Shown here piece after piece: positions 25,001 through 34,475 of a DNA stretch of 64,000 nt. Made by a program: the position numbers and the translations under genes. The DNA is taken from assembly GCF_900116145.1 (NCBI RefSeq), contig NZ_FPAB01000001.1, positions 807,135-871,134 of the forward strand, written 5' to 3'. This stretch comes from Streptomyces harbinensis (GTDB lineage Bacteria > Actinomycetota > Actinomycetes > Streptomycetales > Streptomycetaceae). Positions within the stretch are counted from its first letter, which is position 1, and every line of letters begins with the position of its first letter. The notes beneath the pieces are model-generated. The model did no database searches. It had not been told where the DNA came from and worked only from the letters and a program-made list of their open reading frames with translations.

Positions 25001-28000
25001 GGCTGCTTCCCGGGGGTGGTGTCGTCGGTGGCCGGGGCGAGGGGTGAGGGGGTGTGGATCAGCTGGACGGGGGTGTTGCCGAGCCGGCGGTGCAGCAGCA
25101 GGCCGCGGCCCTTCTTGCGCTGGGCGGGCCGCACGCCCCAGATGGGCATCTCGTCCTTGGGGACGCTCATCAGCACGGCGGGGAAGTTGAGTTCCTTCAT
25201 GCGGCCGAGGACCGGGTCGCCGACGGCGCGGGAGGCGCCGCCCGCCTGCCGGGTGATGTACAGGTGGAGCCCCATCTGCCGGGCCTGGGGCAGGTAGTCG
25301 GCCAGGGAGCGCAGCGGGTTGCCCCGGGAGGTGGCGACCAGGTCGTAGTCGTCGACGAGGACGTAGATCTCGGCGCCCTTCCACCAGGAGCGGTCGCGCA
25401 GCTGCTCGGGGGTGACGTCGGCGTTGGGGATCCGCTTCTTGAGCCCTTCGGCGACGCCGCCCATGACCTCCATGGAGCGTTCGTGGGTGGTGGAGTAGCC
25501 GAGCAGGTGCGGGCCGTCGAACTCCCGCAGCAGCGACATCCGGTGGTCCAGGATGATCAGCCGGGCCTCGTCGGGGGTACGGGTGTCCACGATCTGCCGG
25601 GCGATGGCGCGCAGCAGCGAGGTCTTGCCCGACTCGGTGTCGCCCACCGCGATCAGTCCGGGGTCCTCGCCGGGGGTGAAGACCACCGGCTCCAGGCGGT
25701 TGCCCTCCAGCGCCACGGTGACTCCGGGGCGGTCGGGGGCGGGTGCCTCGGCCAGGGTGAAGGAGGTGGGGAGCAGCCGGACGCGGCGGGCGCGTGCGCC
25801 CTCCCACGCGCTGTCGATCCGGCGGATGAGGTCGGCGACGCCGTCGGATATGCCGTCGTCGGAGTGGACGCCGTCGACGCGCGGTACGGCGGTGAGGAAG
25901 TGCAGCTTGTCGGCGGTGATGCCGCGCCCGGGGCGGCCGGCGGGGATGCCGCGCTGCGCCTTGCGGTCGACCTCGGAGTCCAGGGCGTCGCCGAGCTTCA
26001 GCTCGACCTTGGTGCCGATCAGGTCGCGCAGGCCCATGCGCATGTCCAGCCAGCGGTTGCCGGTGATGACGAGGTGGATGCCGTAGGTGAGCATCCGGGC
26101 GGCGGAGGCCATCAGCGCGGCTTCCAGTTCGGGGTAGCTCTGCCGCAGCACCTGCCATCCGTCGACGACCAGGAAGACGTCGCCGAACGGATCGTCGGTG
26201 ACGGTGCCCTCGGCGCGGGCCCGCCGGTAGTCGGCCATGGACTCCATGCCCAGGTCGCGGAACCGGCTCTCGCGGCTCTCCATGACCTCCAGCACCTCGG
26301 CGACGGTGCGGTTCACGGTCTCCGAGTCCAGCCGGGAGGCCACGCCGCCGGTGTGCGGCAGCTTGCCGAACGGGAACAGGGTGCCGCTGAAGTCGAGGCA
26401 GTAGAACTGCGCTTCGGCGGGCGTGTGGCGCAGGGCGAGCGAGGCGATGAGGTTGCGGACGGCGGTGGACTTGCCGCTGTGCGGGCCGCCGACGATCGCG
26501 ACGTGGCCGCCCGCCCCGGCCAGGTTCAGCTCCAGGGGGTCGCGGCGCTGGTGGAAGGGCCGGTCCACGATGCCGATGAGCGCGGTGAGTTCGGGGCGCC
26601 GGGGCGAGCTGCCGAAGCCGCGCCCGGGCCGTACCGCGAGATCGCCGTGCAGGGCGTCCAGCGGTTCCGGTTGGTCCAGCGGCGGCATCCACACCTGGTG
26701 GGCGCGCGGGCCCTGGCCGGTCATCTGCTCGACCATGACGCCGAGCACGGTGCTGCCCAGTTCCTCGCTCTCCGCGAACTCGTCGGCCTCCCGCTCCGGT
26801 TCCGGTTCGGCCGGCCGCTCGTCGGCGGGGACCGGTACGTAGCCGGCGGGGAACACCCGTACGCCGGTGGTGCCGCCGAGAGCGGGGCCGCCGCCCTGCT
26901 CCTCGCTGCGGTAGGGGCCGGAGACGTAGGCGGCGCGGAAGCGCTTGAGGGTGGTGGTGTCGGTCTTGAGATAGCCGTGGCCGGGGGCGCTGGGCAGGTG
27001 GTTGGCGTCGGGCACGCCGATGGCGGTGCGGCTCTCGGACTCGGAGAAGGTGCGCAGCCCGACGCGGTAGGACAGATGGGCCTCCAGACCGCGCAGCCTC
27101 CCCTCCTCCAGCCGCTGGGAGGCCAGCAGCAGATGCAGGCCCAGGGAGCGGCCGAGCCGCCCGATCTGGACGAACAGCTCGGCGAAGTCGGGCTTCTGCG
27201 CCAGCAGTTCGGAGAACTCGTCGACCACCACGAACAGGCTGGGCAGCGGCGGCAGATCGGCGCCGCGCTGCCGGGCGCGCTCGTAGTCGCGCACGGAGAC
27301 GAGGTTGCCCGCGTCCCGCAGCACCTCCTGGCGGCGGTTCATCTCGCCGGAGAGCGCCTCCTTCATGCGGTCGACGAGGCTGAGGTCGTCCTCCAGGTTG
27401 GTGATGACGGCGGCGACGTGCGGCAGTTCGGCCATACCGGCGAAGGTGGCGCCGCCCTTGAAGTCGACCAGGACGAGGTTGAGCTGTTCGGAGGAGTGGG
27501 TGGCGGCCATGCCGAGAACGACGGTGCGCAGCAGCTCCGACTTGCCGGAGCCGGTGGCGCCGACGAGCAGCCCGTGCGGGCCCATGCCGTTCTGCGCCGA
27601 CTCCTTGATGTCCAGGCTGAGCAGCCCGCCGTCGGCCGAGACGCCGATGGGCACCTGGAGCCGGTCGCGCATCGGGCGCGGACGCCACAGGGTGTCCAGG
27701 TCCAGCCGCCCGGGGTCGGGGATGTTCAGCAGGGCGGGCAGGGTGTTGACGGCGGTGTCCAGGTCCTGGCTGTCGGCGACCTGGGGGGCGGTGTCCATCC
27801 GGTAGGGCGCGATCGAGCGGGCGAGCGCCTCGGTCTCGGGAAGGGACAGCCCGTCCGTGACGCCCAGCACGTCCCGGGTCTCCCCCGCGAGCACCGCCAG
27901 TTCGTCGCCGTCGATGTCCAGCCGTACGCCGTGCGCGTCGGCCAGGGCCAGGGCCCGGCCGTCCAGGTCGAGGACCGTGACGCCCTGCATGCCGTGCGGG

Positions 28001-29016
28001 TCCAGCAGGGCTTCACCGCCGGTGACGAGGCCGCCGTCGAGGACCACCAGCAGGTGCGGCACGTCCGGATCGGGTTCGGCCGCGCGCTGGAAGCGGGTCC
28101 TGCGGGTCAGTTCGGCCCCGAGCCAGTCCTCCAGCACGGCCAGGCTGGGATGGATCATCCGGACGGGGCCCACGTGGTCGTACTCCTCGGGGTGGTGGGT
28201 GTGCGGGAGCCACTTGGCCCAGCCCCACTCCTCCCCCTCGATGTCGCGGGTGCACACCAGGACCCGCAGGTCCTTCGGCGAGTGGAACGTCACGGCCTGG
28301 GCGATCACCGCGCGCAGCAGGGCGCGGGCGCGGTGGCCGTCGTCGGTGTCGGTGAGGGACACGGCGGCGAACCGGCGCAGGGCCAGCTGCACCGGCAGGT
28401 CGGGCACCACCGAGTGGGTGTCGACAAAGCGCTTGAGCGCCACGGAGGAGAGCGGGTCCAGATCCTCGACCGGCGCGGACTCCCCCGGCACCAGCGGGGT
28501 CGCCAGATAGCGGGGGCCGGTGCCGACCCGCACCACGCCGAAGTCGGCGTCGGCGCTGCGGCGTTCCCACAGCCGGCGGCCCGCGGCGACCCCCCACAGC
28601 GCGGCCGGGGCCGGCGCGTCCCACTCCAGCGCCTCACGCTGAGCGCGCGCCGTACGGCGCACGTCGGCGCGGGTGCGCTCCAGATACCGCAGGTACTCAC
28701 GCCGCTCGTTGCGGGCCTGGCTCTTCCCGGCACCGCGCTGCCGCACGACGGAGCCGATGACCATGGCGAGACAGGAGACCAGGAACATCGTGCCCACGAC
28801 GTACCCGATGGCACCGCGCCCCATGGTGAGCATGTACAGCACGGAACCCAGCCCGCTGAGCGCGGGCAGCGCGGTCATCCAGACATTGGCGTCCTCGGGC
28901 TTGGGCAACTCGGGCGGCGCCTGGAGCACCAGCTCGTTCTGGGGAACGCCGGGCCGCTCCTGCCGGGCCGGCCTGCGCATGACGACCAGCGGACCGGGAG
29001 TGCGCGTGTCCTCCAT
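24997..29016 (-). CDS. eccC: Type VII secretion FtsK/SpoIIIE ATPase EccC
   Basis: The 1339-aa motor protein is a fused EccCa-EccCb. Two N-terminal membrane helices (about residues 45-94) and a DUF-type stalk are followed by three FtsK/SpoIIIE ATPase domains. Walker A sites are GATGSGKSEL (about 485), GGPHSGKSTAV (about 848) and GDTESGKTSLL (about 1128), with Walker B-like FVVVDEF, FLVVDGW and YVLVDDY. All three nucleotide sites look intact. EccC recognises and drives export of WXG100-type substrates. The start is the ATG at 29016, sharing its A with the TGA of the 897-aa gene (TGATG); a GTG at 29019 is an alternative. Confidence 0.97.
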   Translation of the reverse strand: MEDTRTPGPLVVMRRPARQERPGVPQNELVLQAPPELPKPEDANVWMTALPALSGLGSVLYMLTMGRGAIGYVVGTMFLVSCLAMVIGSVVRQRGAGKSQARNERREYLRYLERTRADVRRTARAQREALEWDAPAPAALWGVAAGRRLWERRSADADFGVVRVGTGPRYLATPLVPGESAPVEDLDPLSSVALKRFVDTHSVVPDLPVQLALRRFAAVSLTDTDDGHRARALLRAVIAQAVTFHSPKDLRVLVCTRDIEGEEWGWAKWLPHTHHPEEYDHVGPVRMIHPSLAVLEDWLGAELTRRTRFQRAAEPDPDVPHLLVVLDGGLVTGGEALLDPHGMQGVTVLDLDGRALALADAHGVRLDIDGDELAVLAGETRDVLGVTDGLSLPETEALARSIAPYRMDTAPQVADSQDLDTAVNTLPALLNIPDPGRLDLDTLWRPRPMRDRLQVPIGVSADGGLLSLDIKESAQNGMGPHGLLVGATGSGKSELLRTVVLGMAATHSSEQLNLVLVDFKGGATFAGMAELPHVAAVITNLEDDLSLVDRMKEALSGEMNRRQEVLRDAGNLVSVRDYERARQRGADLPPLPSLFVVVDEFSELLAQKPDFAELFVQIGRLGRSLGLHLLLASQRLEEGRLRGLEAHLSYRVGLRTFSESESRTAIGVPDANHLPSAPGHGYLKTDTTTLKRFRAAYVSGPYRSEEQGGGPALGGTTGVRVFPAGYVPVPADERPAEPEPEREADEFAESEELGSTVLGVMVEQMTGQGPRAHQVWMPPLDQPEPLDALHGDLAVRPGRGFGSSPRRPELTALIGIVDRPFHQRRDPLELNLAGAGGHVAIVGGPHSGKSTAVRNLIASLALRHTPAEAQFYCLDFSGTLFPFGKLPHTGGVASRLDSETVNRTVAEVLEVMESRESRFRDLGMESMADYRRARAEGTVTDDPFGDVFLVVDGWQVLRQSYPELEAALMASAARMLTYGIHLVITGNRWLDMRMGLRDLIGTKVELKLGDALDSEVDRKAQRGIPAGRPGRGITADKLHFLTAVPRVDGVHSDDGISDGVADLIRRIDSAWEGARARRVRLLPTSFTLAEAPAPDRPGVTVALEGNRLEPVVFTPGEDPGLIAVGDTESGKTSLLRAIARQIVDTRTPDEARLIILDHRMSLLREFDGPHLLGYSTTHERSMEVMGGVAEGLKKRIPNADVTPEQLRDRSWWKGAEIYVLVDDYDLVATSRGNPLRSLADYLPQARQMGLHLYITRQAGGASRAVGDPVLGRMKELNFPAVLMSVPKDEMPIWGVRPAQRKKGRGLLLHRRLGNTPVQLIHTPSPLAPATDDTTPGKQP

Positions 29017-31709
29017 CACCGGTTCCAGTCCTGGTTGGCGGCCCGGCTGTAGGCCGGGGTGTACGAGGTGTCGTTGGTGTTGCCGTAGACGATGGAGTTG
29101 ACCAGTTCCTTGTCCGGGTCGCTGTAAGCGCTGGCTTCGACCGAGTTCAGGTGGTTGAGGAACTTGCCGCTCCCGATCTCCATGCGGGTGTCGTCGAGCT
29201 GAATGGTGGCGCCCAGGTCCGTGACCTCACTGCTGTTGTACACGTCGTTGGCGAGCGCCCGCAGGTCGCTCGTCTCGCTGATCTCGGAGTAGGGGCGGAG
29301 ATTTCCGTCGCCGTCGAGGAGCTGCTGCGCCCGCTCGGAACTTGTGTTCGCCTGGCCGGCCTCGACCAAGGCTTCCAGAGCGATGTGATTCAGCTCCAGT
29401 CTCGCCGTGTCGAGCACGTCGGTCATCGCGTCGTTGCGTATCTGGGCAACGGCCCCCGCATCGGGTGCGGAGAGGTCAAGGGCCTCCTCCACCTTCCCCT
29501 GGACCTGCTTCTGGACGTTGGACCACGCAGCGTTCAAGGCGGACTCCACAGGGCCCTGGGCCACCGTCTTGATCGCAGATCCGACGGGGTTGCCGCTGAG
29601 AGCGGTATCGAACACCAGGCTCGTCAGCATCTTCTGCCGCTCCTGGGCGAGCACCTGCGCCTGGTACTCGTTCTCGGTGAAGTTGAGCGCGCCGCGCACC
29701 TCGGCGTGTCCGAGGTTGCCGTACAGGTTCGCAGCGAACTGTTCGGCGGCCCCGAAGCCGTCCCCTTCTTCCAGAGCGGCGGCGAAACGGTCGGAGGCGT
29801 GTTCCCGGGCCGCGATGTGCAGGGTGGCGAAGTCGGTGTCGAGCATGTAGCTCTCCCAGTCCTCCTCCCCTCCCGGCAGACCCATGCCGACGAAGTCGAG
29901 GAAATTCATCCCGCCCTCGCCGAGACCCGGCAGCAGGAAGCCGCTCTGGTACAGCCCGTCCGGGCCGAGGCCCGCGTCATAGGGGCCCTCCCCGGGGGCG
30001 GTCATGTCGTTGGCGAAGGCATCGATGTACTGGGCGGCCACGGAGGTGAGGGCGTTGCTCATATCGCTGCCCTTGGGGATCAGCGACCGCCAGGTCTCGG
30101 GCGATTCACCGATGGTGAGCAGCGCGCTCTGGGCGATCCGGGCGGCGCGTTCGGCGCGGATCGGGTCGTCCTGAGCCCGTTCGGCGGCGTTCTCCAGGAC
30201 GCTGACGGCGCCGTCGTCCAGGCCGCGCCACTCCATGCCCATCATCGTTTCGAGGTTGTTCTCGTTGAGGAGGAACAGCTGGCTGCCGTCGACATTGCGC
30301 GAGACCACCTCCAGCATGCCGTTGGCGCCGGTGTCGATCTCGCGAAGGCTCTCGGTGATGAACTCGAGATCGGTGAGTTCGAGGGGGATCTGGCCGTTGG
30401 GATCCGTCGCCTCCAGACCGCTCAGGTCGATCACCGTGTTGATGCCCTGCTGCACCCGCAGCGCCGACTCCCCCAGCTGCTGGGTGAACTCCATCCCGGC
30501 TTCCACACTGCTGTGTTCCAGGAGCTTGGAGAAGCCCTGGTACTCCGCCAGTCCGGAGAGGACGAACTCGCCGGTCTCCGGGTCGTAGCCGATGACCGAC
30601 TGGAACCCGGGGGCGTTCTCGGTGCCGACCTCCAGCTCCATGACCAGGTGGCGCACGGACTCCGGGGCACCCGGGCTCATCGCCGACGGGAAACCACCGG
30701 CCTCGATGTTGTACATCGTCATGATGCCGTTGGCCACGATCTCCTGTGCCCCCGCCATGACCTGGCGTTCGTCACTGCCCAGGGCGGCGATGCCGTCGAC
30801 CCCCAGCGCGTCGTAGTACGCCGAGAGGAAGGCACGCTGCTCCTTCGTCAGCGTGCCGACGCGTTCGCCGTTCTCGTCGTAGACCTGTTCCATGATGGAG
30901 TTGACACCGGAGGTGTACCGTTCCAGTTCCTCGGGCGTCGGGTCTCCCGCCATCACTTCGAGAAGCTTCTGGGCCTCGTGCTCGGCACGGGTCTCCGTGT
31001 ACCAGAATTCGACCGGGCTGTCCCGGACGTCGTACCCGTACTCCCCGAGCTCGCCCTCCTTGAGGTGCAGCAATCCGTAGTAGTCGTCGAGCCGCTCGGT
31101 GATTCCTGTGTGCACCTCGGATGCGATATCGGCCACGGCGTCCAGGTGCGCTGTTCTGATGTGGGACTTGACGTTACCCGTGGGAAAGCTCTCGTATCTG
31201 CCCGAGAAAGTCTCTCCGTACACCGTGTAACTGATGTCCTCTTCCTTGTCGACGCCCGACTTCGACGAGAGCCACGTCTGGAACGCGCCGAAGTCCGAGT
31301 TGGCGTCCGACTCGGATTCCTCCCGCTGCCAGTCCAGCCCCGTGGCACCGGTGATGGCCTCCTCGTTCGTCTCCAGGACGGTCTCCGCCTCGTCGGCGAT
31401 CTGATCGAGGATGCGGGCGACGGCCTCCAGGCTCTCCGCCCCCAAGTCCTCATATGTGCTGGTCAGGTGCTCGGCCGCTTCGGCGTAGAGAGCGCCGCCG
31501 CCGTCGGTGCCGGCCTCCTCCTCGACACTGGAGGCGTACGCCGCGACGCCGCCCGCCTCGTCGGCCTCGCCGGCGCCGGTCTTGAACACGCCCGACAGGG
31601 CCATCATGGACTCCAGGTCGGTGTCCGAGGCGAAGTCGCTCTGGAGTTCCCAGGGATCGCATCCCGCGGCCTCGATCACGTCGTCCTTGGTGATGCTGAT
31701 GTCGCCCAT
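29016..31709 (-). CDS. Large uncharacterised protein of the ESX operon, possible secreted effector
   Basis: The 897-aa acidic, mostly helical protein has no signal peptide and no membrane helix. The first about 120 residues (MGDISITKDDVIEAAGCDPW onwards, ending in IADEAETVLETNEEAITGA) look like a WXG/LXG-type helical-hairpin delivery domain. The rest is an unrecognised domain with segments such as FEW-free RHLVMELEVGTENAPGFQSV and FLLNENNLETMMGMEWRGL. Codon use and G+C are visibly lower than in the ecc genes (about 62-65% by eye), suggesting a different history. It is directly coupled to eccC. Large proteins at this place in other streptomycete ESX loci are also uncharacterised. Effector or structural function is inference. 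Confidence 0.8.
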   Translation of the reverse strand: MGDISITKDDVIEAAGCDPWELQSDFASDTDLESMMALSGVFKTGAGEADEAGGVAAYASSVEEEAGTDGGGALYAEAAEHLTSTYEDLGAESLEAVARILDQIADEAETVLETNEEAITGATGLDWQREESESDANSDFGAFQTWLSSKSGVDKEEDISYTVYGETFSGRYESFPTGNVKSHIRTAHLDAVADIASEVHTGITERLDDYYGLLHLKEGELGEYGYDVRDSPVEFWYTETRAEHEAQKLLEVMAGDPTPEELERYTSGVNSIMEQVYDENGERVGTLTKEQRAFLSAYYDALGVDGIAALGSDERQVMAGAQEIVANGIMTMYNIEAGGFPSAMSPGAPESVRHLVMELEVGTENAPGFQSVIGYDPETGEFVLSGLAEYQGFSKLLEHSSVEAGMEFTQQLGESALRVQQGINTVIDLSGLEATDPNGQIPLELTDLEFITESLREIDTGANGMLEVVSRNVDGSQLFLLNENNLETMMGMEWRGLDDGAVSVLENAAERAQDDPIRAERAARIAQSALLTIGESPETWRSLIPKGSDMSNALTSVAAQYIDAFANDMTAPGEGPYDAGLGPDGLYQSGFLLPGLGEGGMNFLDFVGMGLPGGEEDWESYMLDTDFATLHIAAREHASDRFAAALEEGDGFGAAEQFAANLYGNLGHAEVRGALNFTENEYQAQVLAQERQKMLTSLVFDTALSGNPVGSAIKTVAQGPVESALNAAWSNVQKQVQGKVEEALDLSAPDAGAVAQIRNDAMTDVLDTARLELNHIALEALVEAGQANTSSERAQQLLDGDGNLRPYSEISETSDLRALANDVYNSSEVTDLGATIQLDDTRMEIGSGKFLNHLNSVEASAYSDPDKELVNSIVYGNTNDTSYTPAYSRAANQDWNR

Positions 31710-31765
31710 GCCTGAAGAAGCCCCCGGTGCGCGGTGGTGTGCCTGGTGTTCGGTGCTGCGGTCGG

Positions 31766-32116
31766 TCAGATGCTGTCGGCGATGCCGCGGCTGTAGTCGG
31801 TGTTGGCGGCCGTGATCAGGTAGGAGTCGGCGAGCGCCTCCGTCTCGTCGCCCATGTCCGCGGCGCCCAGCGCGCCTTCCCCGATGGCGTCCCGGCCGTC
31901 GCCGGCCCGCTGGGCGAGCTGGGAGCGGTCGGCCGCCGCGCCGGTGAGCGCGGTGCTGAAGCCCGCCGCCCCGTCCCCGCCGAACTGCGAGGCGGTGGCG
32001 CCGACGTTGCCGATGCGGCGCGAGACGGCCCCGGCGGAGTCCGCCGCGTCGTGGTGGTGCCGCGCGCTCTCCCGGAACTGCTCCGGGAGGTACTGCAGAC
32101 TGTCCTCGCCGTTCAT
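31766..32116 (-). CDS. EspC-like small helical protein of the ESX operon
   Basis: The 116-aa protein is predicted to be a helical bundle: an N-terminal LPEQFRESARHHHDAADSAG helix, a central GDGAAGFSTALTGAA, then a C-terminal GAADMGDETEALADSYLITA. The layout resembles the EspC/DUF2580 'type VII secretion target' family. The ATG (32116) overlaps the stop of the upstream 514-aa gene as ATGA. Its C-terminal motif G-x-ADxxDETxxA is shared with the 132-aa protein at 33667-34065, so the two are probably paralogous. Confidence 0.75.
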   Translation of the reverse strand: MNGEDSLQYLPEQFRESARHHHDAADSAGAVSRRIGNVGATASQFGGDGAAGFSTALTGAAADRSQLAQRAGDGRDAIGEGALGAADMGDETEALADSYLITAANTDYSRGIADSI

Positions 32117-33657
32117 GCCTGCTTCTCCTGTTCTCCGAGGACACCGCCGAGGGCGTCCCGCCGGGAGGACCACACCGAGGGGTCCTCGGTCAGCCGGGTG
32201 GGCCGGCCCTCGCCGCTCTTGCGCTCCGGGCGGTTGCCCGAGGACTTCGCGGCCCCCGCGCCGGGCGGCGCCTGCGGCGCCAGCCGGCCGGCGGTGTCCG
32301 CCGCGCGGGAACCGCGCCAGGTGGCGGCCGGCTCCCGCAGAGCGGTGCCCGCGCCCCGGCCGGCGGTGGCGCGCTGTCCCGGCCGGCCCGCCGAGCCGGG
32401 CGCCGGGGGCGCGGGGCGGGCCGCGCCCAGCCGGTCGGCGGCGCGGCCCGCCGTGGCCACCGCCGGGTGCGGCCGTACCGTCGCGGCCGGCGGGACGATC
32501 CGCCCGGCGGCCGGGGTACCGGCCTGTTTCCCCATCCGGGTGGCCGCCGCCGCGCCCCGCTGCGCCGCCGCTCCGGGCGGCGGGCTGTACGGGCGGCCCC
32601 CCATCGCCGCTTCCCGGGCGGCGAAACCGCTGGCCACCGAGGCCCGGTGACTCAGATTGCGCAGCGCCTGCTGCATCATCGGGCCGCGCGCCGGCCCCGT
32701 GTGCCCGACACTGGGCGGCATGGTGCCGCCATAGAGCCCCGCCAGCCCGGCGGCGGCAGCGCCGCCCCCGACCGCCGCGAGCCCGCTGCCGGTGACGATC
32801 GCGCCCGGCCCGGAGCCCAGCCCGGAGAGCCGGGCGGCGTACTCGGTGACCTCGCCGAACGGCCGGCCCGTGACCGGATCGATCCAGCGGCCCGTCACCG
32901 GGTCGAACTCCCTGCCGGTCGCCGGATCGACGAGGAACCCGGTGCCGGGGCTCTGCACCCAGCCCGCGAAATCCCCCCGGTCGGGGCCCAGCACCCGGGC
33001 GTCCGGATAGGTGCCCGGACCGACCTGGCCGCCGTTGGCCGTCGCGACCATCGCGGGGCCCTGGCCCGAACCGGCGGCGACCGGCCCCCCCGAGCCGGCC
33101 GCCCCGTTCCCACCCGCGGCGCCGGCGGAGATCCCCCCGCCGCCGGCGCCGCCCCCGGAGCCTCCTCCGGGCGCCGTGACCTCGCCCCCGGTCACCTTGG
33201 AGAAGTCCGCCCCGAGGTCGCTCAACACGCGTGCGGCCTCGGTGATCAGCCGGCGCTTCTCCTCCAGCTGCCGTTCGTAGAAGGCGTTCGCGGCCATCCC
33301 CACATCCGCGCCGGGCGGATCACCGTTGGTCTCCTCGTACTCGAAGAGCAGCACCAGCGCCTCTTCGGTCGCCCGGGCCGACGCGTCGCCGGCGGACTGG
33401 AGCTGCCCCGCGACCCGCCCCGCGAGCACCGCGATCTCCTGGGCGGTGGCCGCGCTGTTCTCCATCCGCTCGGCCAGCTCGATCAGGCCCACGCCCGGCT
33501 CGGCGGCGGTCTCCGCCGCCGCCCCGCTGAGCCAGTCGTCCGAGGAGGCGGACAGCGAGGCCATCGCCAGCCACGCCCCGGCCGCGCCGTAGATCTGCAG
33601 GTGCTCGGCGCTGAAGATCGTGACCAGCAGTTCTCTGAATTCACCGTCGGTCGACAT
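32113..33657 (-). CDS. PPE/WXG-like protein with long low-complexity tail
   Basis: The 514-aa protein has an N-terminal helical domain of about 150 residues (IFSAEHLQIYGAAGAWLAMA ... ERQLEEKRRLITEAARVLSD) that could pair with a WXG partner. A Gly/Ala linker follows, then three DP-x-TGR repeats (DPATGREFDPVTGRWIDPVTGRPF, seen as DPATGREF, DPVTGRW, DPVTGRPF) and a Pro/Ala/Arg-rich disordered tail. There is no signal peptide. By position and shape it is a candidate ESX substrate like mycobacterial PPE/EspB proteins, but no PPE signature is present. It overlaps the 116-aa gene by 4 nt and follows the 132-aa gene by 9 bp. Confidence 0.75.
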   Translation of the reverse strand: MSTDGEFRELLVTIFSAEHLQIYGAAGAWLAMASLSASSDDWLSGAAAETAAEPGVGLIELAERMENSAATAQEIAVLAGRVAGQLQSAGDASARATEEALVLLFEYEETNGDPPGADVGMAANAFYERQLEEKRRLITEAARVLSDLGADFSKVTGGEVTAPGGGSGGGAGGGGISAGAAGGNGAAGSGGPVAAGSGQGPAMVATANGGQVGPGTYPDARVLGPDRGDFAGWVQSPGTGFLVDPATGREFDPVTGRWIDPVTGRPFGEVTEYAARLSGLGSGPGAIVTGSGLAAVGGGAAAAGLAGLYGGTMPPSVGHTGPARGPMMQQALRNLSHRASVASGFAAREAAMGGRPYSPPPGAAAQRGAAAATRMGKQAGTPAAGRIVPPAATVRPHPAVATAGRAADRLGAARPAPPAPGSAGRPGQRATAGRGAGTALREPAATWRGSRAADTAGRLAPQAPPGAGAAKSSGNRPERKSGEGRPTRLTEDPSVWSSRRDALGGVLGEQEKQA

Positions 33658-33666
33658 GAGAAACCG

Positions 33667-34065
33667 TCAGTTTCCTTCCCATGGATGCACGGTCACCGTC
33701 GTCGGATCCTCGCCCTCCAGCATCCGCTCGGTGTAGCCGAGGGATGTCACGGCCGCTTCGCCGGTGAGGAGGAAGGTGTGCGCCGCCTCGTCCGTCTCGT
33801 CGGCGATGTCGGCCACCCCCGAGGCGCTGGCGCTGATGTCCTCGACCGTCACCTCGTTGGCGATCCACGCGTCCATGACGCAGGCCGCGGCGGACGCCAG
33901 CGCGCTCTCGGCCGCCGCCCCCTCCGGCACGGAACCGAACAGCCCCTGGGCCGAGGCGATCCGGACCAGCGCGTCCCGGGCCGACTCCCCCTCGCCGCCC
34001 CCTCCGGTGGTCTCGGCCGCCCGGCGCGCCGCCGGGGCGTTGAGGATCTCCTCGCCGTCAGACAC
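33667..34065 (-). CDS. EspC-like small protein of the ESX operon
   Basis: The 132-aa protein starts at GTG (MSDGEEILNAPAARRAAETT) with GGGGAG upstream. The N-terminus is disordered and the C-terminal half helical, containing VTVEDISASASGVADIADET and FLLTGEAAVTSLGYTERML. The segment G-V-ADIADETDEAA aligns with GAADMGDETEALA of the 116-aa protein. Both may be members of an EspC-like secreted pair. No enzymatic motif is visible. Confidence 0.72.
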   Translation of the reverse strand: MSDGEEILNAPAARRAAETTGGGGEGESARDALVRIASAQGLFGSVPEGAAAESALASAAACVMDAWIANEVTVEDISASASGVADIADETDEAAHTFLLTGEAAVTSLGYTERMLEGEDPTTVTVHPWEGN

Positions 34066-34112
34066 GTCGTCTCCCCGTCACCTTCCGCTTCCGCTCCCCG
34101 CCCGGACCGCGC

Positions 34113-34418
34113 TCAGCGACCCGAGGCACGCTGGCGCATCAGCGCGCCACCCTCGATACCGGCCTGCTGCACATTGCGCACGGCCTGGTTCTGCGAGGTG
34201 ACGCCCTGGTCGTACGAGTCGGACTGCCGCCGGAACTCGCGGTCCCGCTCGTCGATCACCTCGCCGAGGGAGGCGTCGACGAGACCCTGGTCGATCAGTC
34301 CGCGCAGCTGGGCGCGGACCTCCTCCCAGATCTCCTGGTACTTCTGCTGCTGTCCCGCGGTCGAGGACTGGATGGTGTCGAGGTCCGCGGACCGGAACGT
34401 CACAACTCCGTCAAACAT
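34113..34418 (-). CDS. WXG100-family-like protein (second of the pair)
   Basis: The 101-aa protein is predicted to be two long helices (IQSSTAGQQQKYQEIWEEVR and DREFRRQSDSYDQGVTSQNQ) joined at VDASLGEVIDE. This is the size and shape of an EsxA/EsxB-type subunit. The turn lacks a canonical W-x-G. It is 57 bp after the 111-aa WXG-like gene, matching the usual esx pair at the head of an ESX operon. Probably secreted as a heterodimer. Confidence 0.75.
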   Translation of the reverse strand: MFDGVVTFRSADLDTIQSSTAGQQQKYQEIWEEVRAQLRGLIDQGLVDASLGEVIDERDREFRRQSDSYDQGVTSQNQAVRNVQQAGIEGGALMRQRASGR

Positions 34419-34475
34419 GGTGGTCTCTCTTCCTGTCCGAGTGGATCGCGCTGAGGTGCGTGGCCGGCGACGCGC

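Noticed and set aside
25054..29052. 1332-codon plus-strand frame opposite eccC
   Set aside because: Shadow; no recognisable domain, while eccC shows three complete ATPase sites on the other strand.
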